From Mycolicibacterium pyrenivorans (GTDB lineage: Bacteria > Actinomycetota > Actinomycetes > Mycobacteriales > Mycobacteriaceae): 41,084 nucleotides of DNA. Shown in pieces: positions 1-7,265 of the stretch (the stretch's first letter is position 1; every line of letters starts with the position of its first letter). Both the position numbers and the translations under genes were made by a program. The notes under the pieces are model-generated. The model did not search any database and was not told the origin of the DNA. It saw nothing but the letters and a program-made list of their open reading frames with translations. The stretch is taken from contig NZ_JACKSH010000234.1 in assembly GCF_025821625.1 (NCBI RefSeq), positions 1 through 41,084 on the forward strand, written 5' to 3'.

Positions 1-91
1 GGCCATCATCTGATCCCGCACAACGGCCCACCCCGACTCCAAAGCGCACAACCGAATTCGCCCCCACGCCGAGGGTCGATCGGTGAATCAA

Positions 92-333
92 GGTTAAGCC
101 GCTGATGCTCCGCAGTCGACACCCCGGGAGTCAGGCCCTCGTCGATGTCGGCCTGGCGGACCCAGGTGCGGACCGACTCCACGCCGAGCCGAGCTGGTTG
201 GCCACCCGCTGCACCGTGCCCTGCGTGGTGCCCAGCTCGGCGCGCAAGGCCCGGACCATCCGGGCTGCGGCGGCCTTCTCCTCGGGGCCAAAACGGCGCG
301 TCGTGGGCTTCCAGCTGACTGTTCCTTCGGCAT
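92..333 (-). pseudogene. IS3-family transposase OrfA remnant, frameshifted
   Basis: The reverse strand encodes pieces of an IS3-type OrfA. An N-terminus MPKEQSAGSPRR is followed in another frame by FGPEEKAAAARMVRALRAEL, then by VESVRTWVRQADID and TPGVSTAEHQRL in a third frame. A 5-bp tandem duplication at 184-193 (CCGAG twice) breaks the frame between NQLG and GVES. Similarity stops near base 92, so the leucine zipper and all of OrfB are missing. The family normally supplies the HTH DNA-binding subunit of the transposase. This copy cannot make a working product and marks the decayed left edge of the island. Confidence 0.7.
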
Positions 334-384
334 ACCTGCATCCTCGTTTCCAAGGTCAGGAGCCTCCAACATTTCCAGAGCGGT

Positions 385-504
385 TCAGACTCAGAGATCG
401 AACGCGCGACGGAGGAGCTTTACGGACTGGGCTACGTGACGGGCCCAAATCTGCGGACCACATTAACCCCAGCGGGCATCATGGCAGCCAGGGCATTCGG
501 CTAA
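385..504 (+). pseudogene. Possible C-terminal remnant of a winged-helix-like protein
   Basis: A short open stretch reads SDSEIERATEELYGLGYVTG, then PNLRTTLTPAGIMAARAFG and a TAA stop. The helix-turn-strand look and the LTPAG phrase resemble the wing of MarR/PadR-type or similar helix-turn-helix proteins. There is no start codon or N-terminal part nearby. It may be only a fragment left by the rearrangements that also broke the neighbouring transposase and recombinase. The function is not known, and the call rests on codon pattern and residue content alone. Confidence 0.3.
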
Positions 505-510
505 GCCTGC

Positions 511-625
511 TCGCCGCACGCCATCCAGACCGTGCTGAGGCACGCCTCGAGTCGCAACCACGGAGCGGCACACCGCCGTCGGCTACGACGAGATCCGCGC
601 TGTGATGATGGCCGCGGTGCTGTGA
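511..625 (+). pseudogene. Tyrosine recombinase (phage integrase) C-terminal remnant
   Basis: The sequence reads SPHAIQTVLRHASS, and after one extra base at about 553 it continues ATTERHTAVGYDEIRAVMMA and stops at 623-625. This matches the end of XerC/phage-type tyrosine recombinases: the LGHAS box followed by TTxRYTAV, where the tyrosine nucleophile should stand. Here the nucleophile position reads His (ERHTAV rather than ERYTAV), a second lesion besides the frameshift. The catalytic core upstream is absent. The element is dead and probably marks the former integration machinery of this island. Confidence 0.65.
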
Positions 626-648
626 GCACAGTCGGCTAGGTTTCGCAC

Positions 649-1326
649 ATGGGGAAAATCACACCGAAACGCAAGGGGTGGCTCTGCAAAGGCGGAGTGG
701 GGTTTTGGGCGATAGCAGTCGCTCTCGCGGCGATAGTCATGCTGTTCGTAGGTAGTCAGATCGCCCGTGCTGTTGGTCAAGACGTGGACTGGTACACCGG
801 TTTCGGTCAATGGCTTGGGGCGCTGGGTAGCTTCGTCGCAGCGGGCGCTGCGCTGTGGATCTCGGTCACTGACCGCCGCCGCACGGACGACGCACGAGCG
901 CAAGAGCACGCCCAGGAGGCATCGGATCTCGCGCGGCAAGCTGGCCTGGTGCAGGTCACGGCAGAGATGCTGGGTAAGCGGCAACCCATTGGGCCGATGA
1001 TCCCGACTCCCGCGATCGGGGTGAAGAACCGGCGCACGGACCGGATCTTCGACATTGGGGTCGCGAAGTTCATCCACGGCGGCGAAACTCTGGAACTGGA
1101 GATCGCCTCGGTGAACGGCTTCTACGTGTTCCCGCAGAGGGACGGAAGCAGCTTCCATGTTGCTGAACAGTTGCGAGGCCTGGCACTCGAAACCGATGAC
1201 CTGCTGGTGCTCTACCAACAGGACAGCCTGCCCAACACTCCGGCCGACTTCGCCGCGGTTAGATACACCGACTCTGCAGGACGGCGGTGGGAAGTCGATA
1301 CCAGTGGTGCTGTCACCCGACTCTAA
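649..1326 (+). CDS. Hypothetical membrane-anchored protein with two N-terminal TM helices
   Basis: This 225-residue protein starts at the ATG right after the recombinase remnant. Residues about 18-42 form one hydrophobic helix and about 52-72 (FGQWLGALGSFVAAGAALWI) a second. An Ala/Arg/Glu-rich stretch (74-100) follows, which could be coiled coil. The C-terminal half, about 100-225, is soluble and looks rich in beta strands. It sits 69 bp upstream of a second protein with the same layout (TM, charged helix, beta domain), and then a frameshifted HEPN-like gene, all on one strand. The family is not recognised. A membrane sensor or effector role in a phage-exclusion locus is conceivable but unproven. 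Confidence 0.7.
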   Translation: MGKITPKRKGWLCKGGVGFWAIAVALAAIVMLFVGSQIARAVGQDVDWYTGFGQWLGALGSFVAAGAALWISVTDRRRTDDARAQEHAQEASDLARQAGLVQVTAEMLGKRQPIGPMIPTPAIGVKNRRTDRIFDIGVAKFIHGGETLELEIASVNGFYVFPQRDGSSFHVAEQLRGLALETDDLLVLYQQDSLPNTPADFAAVRYTDSAGRRWEVDTSGAVTRL

Positions 1327-1395
1327 GTCAAGCTCTCTTTGAAACTCGCCTCGTGACGGTGGCCACCGCTAAAGTTTGGAACCAAGGGTGGAGTA

Positions 1396-1983
1396 ATGAA
1401 AGTCGGCATGCGGCTTTTCGATATTGACTGGAGTGACCCGGCGTGGATAGCTGCCGCTGTCGCACTGGCGGCGCTGATGCTCTCCGTCATATCGGTGACG
1501 CTGTCTTGGAGATCGCTGCGCTGGGATCGACAGAGCTCTGAGGCGGCGCTGCGCAGCGCGGAGGCCGCTGAACGCGCCAACCGTCTCACTGAGCGAATGG
1601 TTGAGCACCAGATCGAACAGGCACGGGCGGCGTCGAATCCAGCGAGCGATCAACAGATCAGCGCGAAGGGCATTCCGTCCGGCGAGGCGTTCGGCACCCC
1701 GACCGTGACTCAGGCGGCGGCCGACGTTTCATGGCAGATCGAGCACCCGTCCGGAAGTCGCTACGTACTCCGCAATACCGGCACTGATATCGCCGATCAC
1801 GTCGAAGTCGACGCTACGGAAGTTGGACCGATAACGCGTAACCTCCCCAGGGGCAGCGTTATTCGTCCTGGTGAGGGCGCCGACATGCTTATCGCCGGCA
1901 CCTTCGGTCACCCCCGCCCCAACCAGCTCTACGTCCGCTGGGCCGGTCAGCCCGAGTGGGTTGCCGTACCGATGCCGAATTGA
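1396..1983 (+). CDS. Hypothetical single-TM protein with coiled coil and beta-rich C-terminal domain
   Basis: This protein has 195 residues. A TM helix spans about 15-37 (WIAAAVALAALMLSVISVTL). A basic, heptad-like Ala/Glu/Arg helix covers about 40-80, and a beta-sandwich-like domain about 105-195 contains YVLRNTGTDIADHVEVD and LYVRWAGQPEWVAVPMP. Similar layouts occur in unclassified actinobacterial proteins. The gene lies 69 bp after the previous one and 15 bp before the HEPN-like gene, so the three are probably one transcript. The C-terminal domain should lie on the side of the membrane set by the basic stretch after the helix, that is, cytoplasmic. No enzyme motif was seen. Confidence 0.7.
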   Translation: MKVGMRLFDIDWSDPAWIAAAVALAALMLSVISVTLSWRSLRWDRQSSEAALRSAEAAERANRLTERMVEHQIEQARAASNPASDQQISAKGIPSGEAFGTPTVTQAAADVSWQIEHPSGSRYVLRNTGTDIADHVEVDATEVGPITRNLPRGSVIRPGEGADMLIAGTFGHPRPNQLYVRWAGQPEWVAVPMPN

Positions 1984-1998
1984 TGGGACAGCACCGAG

Positions 1999-2717
1999 AT
2001 GGATGACGACGTCGAGGAAGTGTTCGATGTTCCGATCGGCACGCGACCTCGGTTCGCCCGACGGCACCTCTCGGCTGCCAGCCTTATGGCCTATCACTGC
2101 CGCGCGCTTGAATCGGAGTTCGTCGCTGCCGGAGCAGAGGTGCCCAGTCAGAGCGTCGAGTCTTACGCGATCGCCGCTATCACAGAGTCAGTTTCTTTCC
2201 TTGAGGCCCTGGTCAATGAGCTATGGCAGTATGCGATCGATTCTATGCCGCAACAAACCCGAATCTTTGGGGCCTGCTGCCCGGCACAATCGAGCACATC
2301 AGACGGCTCAACCGATACGAGAGACTGGAGCGGGCGCTGGCCGTGCTTGAGAAGTATGACCTGGTGCTCATGTGCGCGGGACAGCCTCGACTCGACAGCA
2401 GTCACACACCGCGCCGCGATGTCAGCCTACTTATCCAATTGCGAAATGCGATAGTGCATTACAGACCACGAATGCAATGGAGCGATCAAGTGCACAAGCT
2501 GCAAAAGCCTCTAACTGATCTCGGGCTGACGAATCCGCTCCATGAAGGACTCCTGCCGTGGTTCCCTGGCTATCCGCTGTGCGCATCTGTTGCCGAATGG
2601 TCCTGGATGAAGAGCCGCGACCTGGCTTCAGATTGGCAGCAGGCACTCGGCCTTGAACGTCCGACCGTCCTAAAGGCCCACTCCTACAGTGGCGGTGCCG
2701 CTCCCGACGCGACCTAA
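1999..2717 (+). pseudogene. HEPN-like protein, frameshifted
   Basis: Two overlapping frames together make one protein of about 238 residues. The first frame gives MDDDVEEVFDVPIG to FLEALVNELW. The second, entered near 2235-2250 by a -1 change, gives NPNLWGLLPGTIEHIRRLNR to the stop at 2717. The second half carries LIQLRNAIVHYRP at about 2430-2470, where RNAIVH fits the R-x4-H signature of HEPN domains, many of which are RNases in toxin-antitoxin and abortive-infection systems. The frame change may be a real mutation, a sequencing error or recoding; no canonical slippery heptamer was seen. It is the last gene of a likely operon with two membrane proteins. Confidence 0.55.
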
Positions 2718-2728
2718 ACGGCTCACGG

Positions 2729-2888
2729 TCACAGGTGCCGCTGCGGCTGCCCCAGCGGGAACATCGGCCACGGCTCGGCCGGGTTCACCGGGTAGCAGCG
2801 CGATACCGTCGGCACCACGGGTTGGCCCGAACGGAATACATCGCAGCTGCAGATGCCGGTGGCGAGTCCCCGATATTGAGTCCGTGCG
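2729..2888 (-). pseudogene. C-terminal half of a small secreted protein cut by the IS element
   Basis: Reading the reverse strand away from the IS end, the frame runs ARTQYRGLATGICSCDVFRS, then GQPVVPTVSRCYPVNPAEPW and PMFPLGQPQRHL to a TGA at 2729-2731. The opposite side of the IS carries a start with a signal-peptide-like N-terminus. Joining the two flanks exactly at the inverted-repeat ends restores a single frame of about 80 codons with three cysteines. The family is not recognised. No clear target-site duplication is visible, so the joint may have been altered after insertion. Confidence 0.45.
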
Positions 2889-2917
2889 GTTTTAGAGTCG
2901 GGTTGTTTGATCCGTTC

Positions 2918-3757
2918 TCAGGTGATGCTGCAGGCCACTGGGGTGTGGGTGCAGCTGCAGGCGGCAGCGTACTCGGCCGGCGTTCGGTACCCGAGCGCTG
3001 AGTGCCGGTGTCGGGTGTTGTGTTCGATTTTGAAGTCGCCGATGACCACGCGGGCCTCGAACAGGGTGTTCCAGTAGTTGCGGTTGAGGCACTCCTTGCG
3101 TAGTCGGTTGTTGAACGATTCGATGTAGCCGTTGTCCCACGGGCAGCCCGGCGGGATGTACACCATGCCGGTTCTGTTCTCGCAGAACCGTTGGAGCGCT
3201 TGTGACACCATCTCCGGACCGTTGTCCAGGCGCAGCACCACCGGCGGGCCACCGTGAGCGGCGAACACCTTCTTGAGCTCCTCGACCAAGTGCTCGCCGG
3301 TGATCGAACGCTCCACCAGGTTCAGCAGCGACTCGCGGGTGTGTTCGTCGATCATCGAGGCGATCTTGATGGCCTTGCCGTCGATGGTGGAGTCGAACTG
3401 GAAGTCGATCGCCCACACCACCTTCGGCGCATCGGCTTTCACCGGTGGCGCCGAGGAGACCCCGGCCCTCTTGCGCGGGCTGTGCACCCGCACCTGCAGA
3501 CCCTCCTCACGCCACAGGCGGTGGATCTTCTTCTTGTTGACCGCACGGCGCTCGTCGTAGCGCAGCGCTGCCCAGGCGCGTCGGAACCCGTGGCAGGGGT
3601 TTTTGGTGGCGTAGGCGCGCAGCCAGGCCCTCATCTCGGCGTCCGGGTCGGCTGGGGTCTGCGCCACCGGTCGACGGCGGTAGGTGGAGCGGGCCAGCCC
3701 AACGGCCTTGCACGCCAGCCGCTCCGACATGCTCAACGTCGACTTGAGCATGTCCAC
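2918..3757 (-). CDS. IS3-family transposase OrfB, DDE integrase domain
   Basis: OrfB has about 279 residues from a GTG. An HTH_21-like N-terminal region (RAWLRAYATKNPCHGFRRAW, then KIHRLWREEGLQVR) precedes the rve integrase core. The catalytic acids are visible as the D in WAIDFQFD, the D in LRLDNGPE and the E in YIESFNNRLRKECLN. The C-terminus HRHSALGYRTPAEYAA is typical of the family. Upstream codons LSPAAKRRAV in the same frame reach back into the end of OrfA, so the active enzyme is probably an OrfAB fusion made by -1 frameshifting and the GTG may not be the true start. It catalyses cut-and-copy transposition of the element. Confidence 0.9.
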   Translation of the reverse strand: MDMLKSTLSMSERLACKAVGLARSTYRRRPVAQTPADPDAEMRAWLRAYATKNPCHGFRRAWAALRYDERRAVNKKKIHRLWREEGLQVRVHSPRKRAGVSSAPPVKADAPKVVWAIDFQFDSTIDGKAIKIASMIDEHTRESLLNLVERSITGEHLVEELKKVFAAHGGPPVVLRLDNGPEMVSQALQRFCENRTGMVYIPPGCPWDNGYIESFNNRLRKECLNRNYWNTLFEARVVIGDFKIEHNTRHRHSALGYRTPAEYAAACSCTHTPVACSIT

Positions 3758-3780
3758 GGCCCGGCGCTTGGCAGCTGGGC

Positions 3781-4071
3781 TCAGAATTTTCCCTTGGCCA
3801 CCTCCCGCAAGGCGTCCTTCTCTAGCTCGGCCTCGGCCAGCAGCCGCTTGAGGCGCGCGTTCTGCTCGCGCAGCTCCTTAAGTTCCTTGGCGGCGTCGGT
3901 GTCCATGCCGCCGTAGGTGCGCCGCCAGTTGTACAGCGTCGCCGGCGAGACCTGCAGCTCGGCAGCGATCTCCTCGCCAGTCTTGCCCTCAGCAGCCAGC
4001 TCATCCGCGCGGCGCAACTTGCGCACGATGTCCTCCGCGGAATTCCGCTTCCGACCAGCCATGTGTCTCAT
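3781..4071 (-). CDS. IS3-family transposase OrfA, HTH protein
   Basis: This protein of about 96 residues starts at ATG 4071 (MRHMAGRKRNSAEDIV), five bases after a GAAGGG element; MAGRKRNS at 4062 is an alternative start. A helix-turn-helix covers about residues 12-55 (EEIAAELQVSPATLYNWRRT). A leucine zipper follows (AKELKELREQNARLKRLLAE), used for multimerisation with OrfB. The frame ends AKGKF-stop. In IS3 elements OrfA binds the terminal repeats and, when alone, modulates transposition. Its stop codon lies just after the slippery heptamer that links it to OrfB. Confidence 0.9.
   Translation of the reverse strand: MRHMAGRKRNSAEDIVRKLRRADELAAEGKTGEEIAAELQVSPATLYNWRRTYGGMDTDAAKELKELREQNARLKRLLAEAELEKDALREVAKGKF
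3787..3793 (-). promoter_or_regulatory. Probable -1 ribosomal frameshift site, G GGA AAA
   Basis: On the coding strand the codons AAG GGA AAA TTC TGA end OrfA. The heptamer G GGA AAA fits the X XXY YYZ pattern in the right register. A -1 slip there enters the frame LSPAAKRRAVDML, which continues into OrfB. IS3-family elements are known to make their OrfAB transposase this way. Downstream stimulatory structure was not modelled. Confidence 0.65.
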
Positions 4072-4112
4072 AGTCCCTTCCGGCCCGACATCGGGCCACA
4101 GGACTCTAAAAC

Positions 4113-4198
4113 TGGTTGGACTCATTCAGCGGGAACACGCCACCGGCGCCGCCGCTTCCGACTGCAGCCGCCGGTATCGCCAACCAGAATCGCAGCAT
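4113..4198 (-). pseudogene. N-terminal half of the small secreted protein cut by the IS element
   Basis: The reverse strand from ATG 4198 reads MLRFWLAIPAAAVGSGGAGG, then VFPLNESN, and runs into the IS end at 4112. A basic or aromatic N-terminus followed by a short hydrophobic core resembles a secretion signal. An AGGGG element lies about ten bases upstream of the ATG. The continuation is found beyond the other IS end at 2729-2888 in a compatible frame. The product was probably a small Cys-containing exported protein of unknown function. Confidence 0.45.
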
Positions 4199-4373
4199 AC
4201 AACTTCGCCCCTGGTCTTGAATCGGAGCCGCGAGCGATGTGGCCCAAGCGTCGGAAAACATGGCCATCAAGCTCGGCCTCCAGGTGAAGGCGGCTTTGCC
4301 CGTCGGCGGGGCTTGCGCGGATCTGTCTGATACTGGCGGTACCATCGAGGCGGAGCTGGGGAGGTGGTTTGCT

Positions 4374-4862
4374 GTGGCACTCGTCGTTGATCGTGCAAAG
4401 TCGGACGCAGAAGCTACGGCCCGCGACTTCTCGAAGCCCGGTCTGTTTCCTGTCAATGTCGAGGGCGTCGCCGAGCGGATGGGCGTCCGGATCGAGTTCG
4501 CCTACCTGCGCGACGGCGTTTCCGGAATGATCCGATCCCGACCGCCAGAGGTGCCGGTGATCTACGTAGACGCGACGGAGAACGAGGCTCGACAGCGATT
4601 CACCATTGCGCACGAGCTTGGCCACTACGTCGAGCGAATCAACCAGGGCCAAGAGGACTTCGCGTTCATCGATGAACGCGGCACCAAGTACGACCTTCAT
4701 GAGTTCTACGCCGACGAGTTCGCCGGCAATTTGCTCATGCCCGCGGACGAGATCGCGAGGATGCAGCGTCGCGGCATGACCAACCTGGAGTTGGCGGCTT
4801 ACTTCGGCGTCTCGCCAGCCGCGCTCAACATGCGTCTGAAGCGGCTGGCCCGTCGGCAGTGA
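4374..4862 (+). CDS. ImmA/IrrE-family zinc metallo-endopeptidase
   Basis: The GTG at 4374 is preceded at 8 bases by GGGGAGG, so this start is preferred over the upstream ATGs at 4239 and 4262. The 162-residue protein contains the zincin motif HELGH at residues 80-84 within FTIAHELGHYVE, and a downstream helix HEFYADEFAGNLLMP whose acidic residue is the likely third zinc ligand. The C-terminus NLELAAYFGVSPAALNMRLK is the usual HTH-like end of the family. ImmA/IrrE proteases cleave repressors or anti-toxins such as ImmR and DdrO. The usual adjacent XRE substrate is missing here, perhaps lost with the IS insertion upstream. The stop overlaps the next gene by four bases. Confidence 0.88.
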   Translation: MALVVDRAKSDAEATARDFSKPGLFPVNVEGVAERMGVRIEFAYLRDGVSGMIRSRPPEVPVIYVDATENEARQRFTIAHELGHYVERINQGQEDFAFIDERGTKYDLHEFYADEFAGNLLMPADEIARMQRRGMTNLELAAYFGVSPAALNMRLKRLARRQ

Positions 4863-5239
4863 ACGACGACGAGCTCGATGTCGACCTCGGTACCGAGGGC
4901 GGCGAAGAATTCGACAGCGCGCTCGCGGACGCTTTGGTCAGCCCGGTCAAGCGCCCGGACGCGTCCGTAGACAAGCGAATTGACGACGAAAAGTACCGAG
5001 CCCTCCGGGCGGCCAACAACTACCGTCGCGCCCTGGTCAAATGGACGCTACGCGTCGTTGGCGGGTTGACCGCTATGGCCACTGTGTTCATGGGCCTGTA
5101 CGTGTGCTCGCAATGGGACGAGATCGCGGCAAGCGTGATGATCGCGTACTTCGCTTCCGTGGTAGCCGAGAGTATCGGCGTGCTATATGTCATCGCCCGC
5201 TATCTCTTCCCTAGCACGGGCCCCGGCGTGTCGCAGTAA
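4859..5239 (+). CDS. Hypothetical two-TM protein coupled to the ImmA gene
   Basis: The GTG start at 4859 overlaps the ImmA stop (GTGA), so the two genes are translationally coupled. The 126-residue protein has a strongly acidic N-terminus (DDELDVDLGTEGGEEFDSAL) and a basic segment (about 42-62, ending RRALVKW). Two hydrophobic helices follow at about 65-85 and 95-117. No family was recognised. Its linkage suggests that it is a partner or substrate of the protease. A membrane-tethered regulator is one guess, without direct support. Confidence 0.7.
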   Translation: MNDDELDVDLGTEGGEEFDSALADALVSPVKRPDASVDKRIDDEKYRALRAANNYRRALVKWTLRVVGGLTAMATVFMGLYVCSQWDEIAASVMIAYFASVVAESIGVLYVIARYLFPSTGPGVSQ

Positions 5240-5454
5240 TCGGGGCTCGAGCACGCCGCACCGCCAGCACGTCCCCGGCGCCCCGGTCGGCAAGCACCCC
5301 CGACACGTGCCGTTGTGCAGCCCGCTCGAGTCGTGCCGCTGGACCGCCTCCTCGTCGCGACCGCACCCGCCAGGTCCACCTCCACCAGCCACGGGTCCGG
5401 GCAGTCGACGTGTGGTCCGAGTTGGGTGACGACTAATCGGGTGACGAGCGGCAT
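5183..5454 (-). pseudogene. Degenerate Cys-rich (zinc-ribbon-like) small gene
   Basis: From ATG 5454 the reverse strand reads MPLVTRLVVTQLGPHVDCPD and WLVEVDLAG. Past a frame change near 5365 it continues CGRDEEAVQRHDSSGLHNGT, CRGCLPTGAPGTCWRCG and VLEPRLLRHAGA. The CxxC...CxxC spacing suggests a zinc ribbon. The two pieces have coding character in different frames, so this is read as one frameshifted gene of about 90 codons. Its 3' end overlaps the end of the convergent membrane-protein gene. The family is unknown; it is probably phage- or plasmid-derived. Confidence 0.35.
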
Positions 5455-5554
5455 CCGAGACGCTCATTGAGCAGCGCGTCGGTGCACTCGGCCGAGCCGC
5501 CGTAGATCCGGCACGCCGTGGCGGCGAGGGCGCCTCGCGCTTGGAGATCGCGGT

Positions 5555-6251
5555 TCAAAACGGCATCGCCCCTTCAACACTGACGGTCATGCCGTGGCCG
5601 GTCCGGTCGTTGGTGAACGTGGTTCCCTCACGTGTGGGGGTGATGGTCCAACCGAGCGTACGGTACTCAACCTCATAGTCGAGGGTGTTGTACGGCTGCT
5701 GGCCTGCATCGCCGGGGGTCGATTCGAAGTCGCCGAGAGTGTTGACACTGACTCCGTTGGCCGGCGCCCCATATCGGATAGGGGTGTTGACGACGAAGTC
5801 GACCAGGCAGGTGACGGAGCCGCCAGAAAGCTGGCAGAGCGTGCGACCGGACTTGGTGCCGACAAACACGCTGCCGCCGGGTGCAGGAATGGTGACGGGT
5901 GCTGGCCGGCGACTTGCCGGTGGAGTGGCGACTGGCGGCGTGGGAGGTGATGCTGCGCTCGTCGACGTCTCCGTGCTGCTGGGGGTAGGTGGCGCCGCCG
6001 GCGCCGTCGTGGCCGGTTCCGGGCCGCAATTGCCAGGCCGCTACAGCTGATGCGGCCCCGACGGCGACGATGCTGGCGCCCACCGCTGCGGCCGTGATTC
6101 GTGCCGGCGTCCACCGCCGCGGCAGCTGCCATTCCTCGCCGTCGTCGAGCGACCATGCGGTGACGGCCTCGGTTTCCTCGATCGCGTCACCGAGCTCGGT
6201 GGGTGCGTACCCGGTGGGCGCGTCGTCGTCGACTGGGTCGCCGCTGTGCAT
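5555..6251 (-). pseudogene. Membrane-anchored secreted protein of the SGHG family, frameshifted
   Basis: The first frame from ATG 6251 encodes an acidic cytoplasmic N-terminus (MHSGDPVDDDAPTGYAPTEL) and one TM helix (ITAAAVGASIVAVGAASAVA). At about 6025 one extra base shifts the frame. The other frame continues with a Pro/Thr/Ser linker (PEPATTAPAAPPTPSSTETS) and a folded domain FVGTKSGRTLCQLSGGSVTC ... TNDRTGHGMTVSVEGAMPF. Similar proteins are common in mycobacteria and are predicted extracytoplasmic. The C-terminal D-x-[ST]-GHG signature recurs in two other proteins of this window. The start overlaps the preceding gene's stop (TGATG). The single-base shift may be a mutation or a sequencing error. 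Confidence 0.6.
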
Positions 6252-6853
6252 CAGCCTCCCCCCTTCGGGCCGTGCTCCGGGCAGTAGATCGCCGTCGCCG
6301 CGCCAGCGAAATGCCCGGCATCCTCTGGAGTGAACTCCGGGTTCTCTTTGAGCAGCTGCGCCGCACCCATTTCAAAGAACGTGTCGTTGACCTCGTACCA
6401 GAGGCATAGCCCTTTGGCCTGCTGCACAGCACCGTCTTCGCTGCCGTAGGGAACGTCGAACAAGTCGAGAGTGCCTATGAACGCGACCCGGCCGCTATCC
6501 GCGTCGCTCATCGTCGGTCTGGGATTGGGCGCCGTAGCGCCCGTACTCGGTGACCCGGCTACCGGCGGCTGGCTCGTCGGGGACCGGGCTTGAAAGCTCG
6601 TTGCCTCGGTCGATGCGGTCGGCTTGTCATCTCGGTCACCGGCGATCGCACCGGCCACCATGAGGAGTAGCAGCAGGACGCCACCTCCAACCGCGAGGAG
6701 CACCGTCCAGCTGACTCCGCTACTCGGTGGCGACGGCCGCCGTCGTGGTGGCGGTGGGATGGCGCCAAGCCATTGGCGACCGTCCCAGTACCGTCGGCCC
6801 CGAGGTCCGCCTGGGTCTGGGTACCAGCCCGGTGGCGGCGTAGGCACGCTCAT
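6251..6853 (-). CDS. DUF2510/DUF732 membrane protein
   Basis: About 200 residues from ATG 6853, one base after the stop of the previous gene. The N-terminal DUF2510 module shows PGWYPDPGGPRGRRYWDG with the paired tryptophans of that family. A TM helix follows (WTVLLAVGGGVLLLLLMVAG), then a Ser/Thr/Pro linker. The C-terminal DUF732-like domain contains FIGTLDLFDVPYG, CLWYEVNDTFFEMG and FAGAATAIYCPEH, with two cysteines that could pair outside the membrane. DUF732 proteins are mycobacterial cell-envelope proteins of unknown function. It belongs to a run of four exported-protein genes on this strand. Confidence 0.8.
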   Translation of the reverse strand: MSVPTPPPGWYPDPGGPRGRRYWDGRQWLGAIPPPPRRRPSPPSSGVSWTVLLAVGGGVLLLLLMVAGAIAGDRDDKPTASTEATSFQARSPTSQPPVAGSPSTGATAPNPRPTMSDADSGRVAFIGTLDLFDVPYGSEDGAVQQAKGLCLWYEVNDTFFEMGAAQLLKENPEFTPEDAGHFAGAATAIYCPEHGPKGGG

Positions 6854-6854
6854 C

Positions 6855-7259
6855 TCAGTACCCGCTGCATGACCAGCCGACAATCAAGCAGCCGATGCCG
6901 CCCGCATCAGTGCATCCGACCGTCGCGAGGCTCTGAGCAACGATGTAGTTGTCGTGCCACGCCCAGCCCCACGTGCTGTTAATTGGCGACTGCGCTACGG
7001 CGCCACAAGCGTTTACGTAGGTGATCACTGCCCTGCAGTCATACGCATCGCACATTGCAATCGCCACGTTTGCGGCGCTGCCAGGGCTCGACATGTTGTA
7101 TCCCGTGCCCGCGCGGCCCGTCATCGGAGAGATGGCCATGGCACCCCACAGGCCTGCAGCCTTCACCTCTGGTGCGTTGACCAACAACAACACCGAGGCC
7201 ACAACAACCACCTGGCCAGCGAGTCTCACCCTCGCGGTGGCGGTTCGCTGCTGAGACAT
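6855..7259 (-). CDS. DUF4189-type secreted protein
   Basis: This 134-residue protein has a Sec signal peptide, with a basic start RTATARVRLAG, the hydrophobic stretch QVVVVASVLLLVN and probable cleavage after VKA. The mature part has GLWGAMAISP, AANVAIAMCDAYDCRAVITY, NACGAVAQS and several spaced cysteines, the pattern of DUF4189 domains found in mycobacterial exported proteins. It lies 6 bp downstream of an Excalibur gene and one base upstream of the DUF2510/DUF732 gene, which fits an operon of surface proteins. No catalytic role is known for the family. Confidence 0.75.
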   Translation of the reverse strand: MSQQRTATARVRLAGQVVVVASVLLLVNAPEVKAAGLWGAMAISPMTGRAGTGYNMSSPGSAANVAIAMCDAYDCRAVITYVNACGAVAQSPINSTWGWAWHDNYIVAQSLATVGCTDAGGIGCLIVGWSCSGY

Positions 7260-7265
7260 GAGCCG

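Larger units (their letters stand above)
2889..4112 (-). mobile_element. IS3-family insertion sequence, about 1.22 kb
   Basis: An 11-bp perfect inverted repeat, GTTTTAGAGTC at 2889-2899 and its complement at 4102-4112, bounds two overlapping transposase frames on the reverse strand. OrfA (HTH and leucine zipper) and OrfB (DDE integrase) have the order and sizes typical of the IS3 family. A G GGA AAA slippery heptamer lies before the OrfA stop. Both reading frames are intact, so the copy may still be active. Flanking bases (GCG on the left, TGG on the right) do not form a target duplication. The insertion divides a small secreted-protein gene. Confidence 0.85.

Noticed and set aside
2886..4115. 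Target-site duplication of the IS element
   Set aside because: Flanking triplets and tetramers at either possible boundary do not match.
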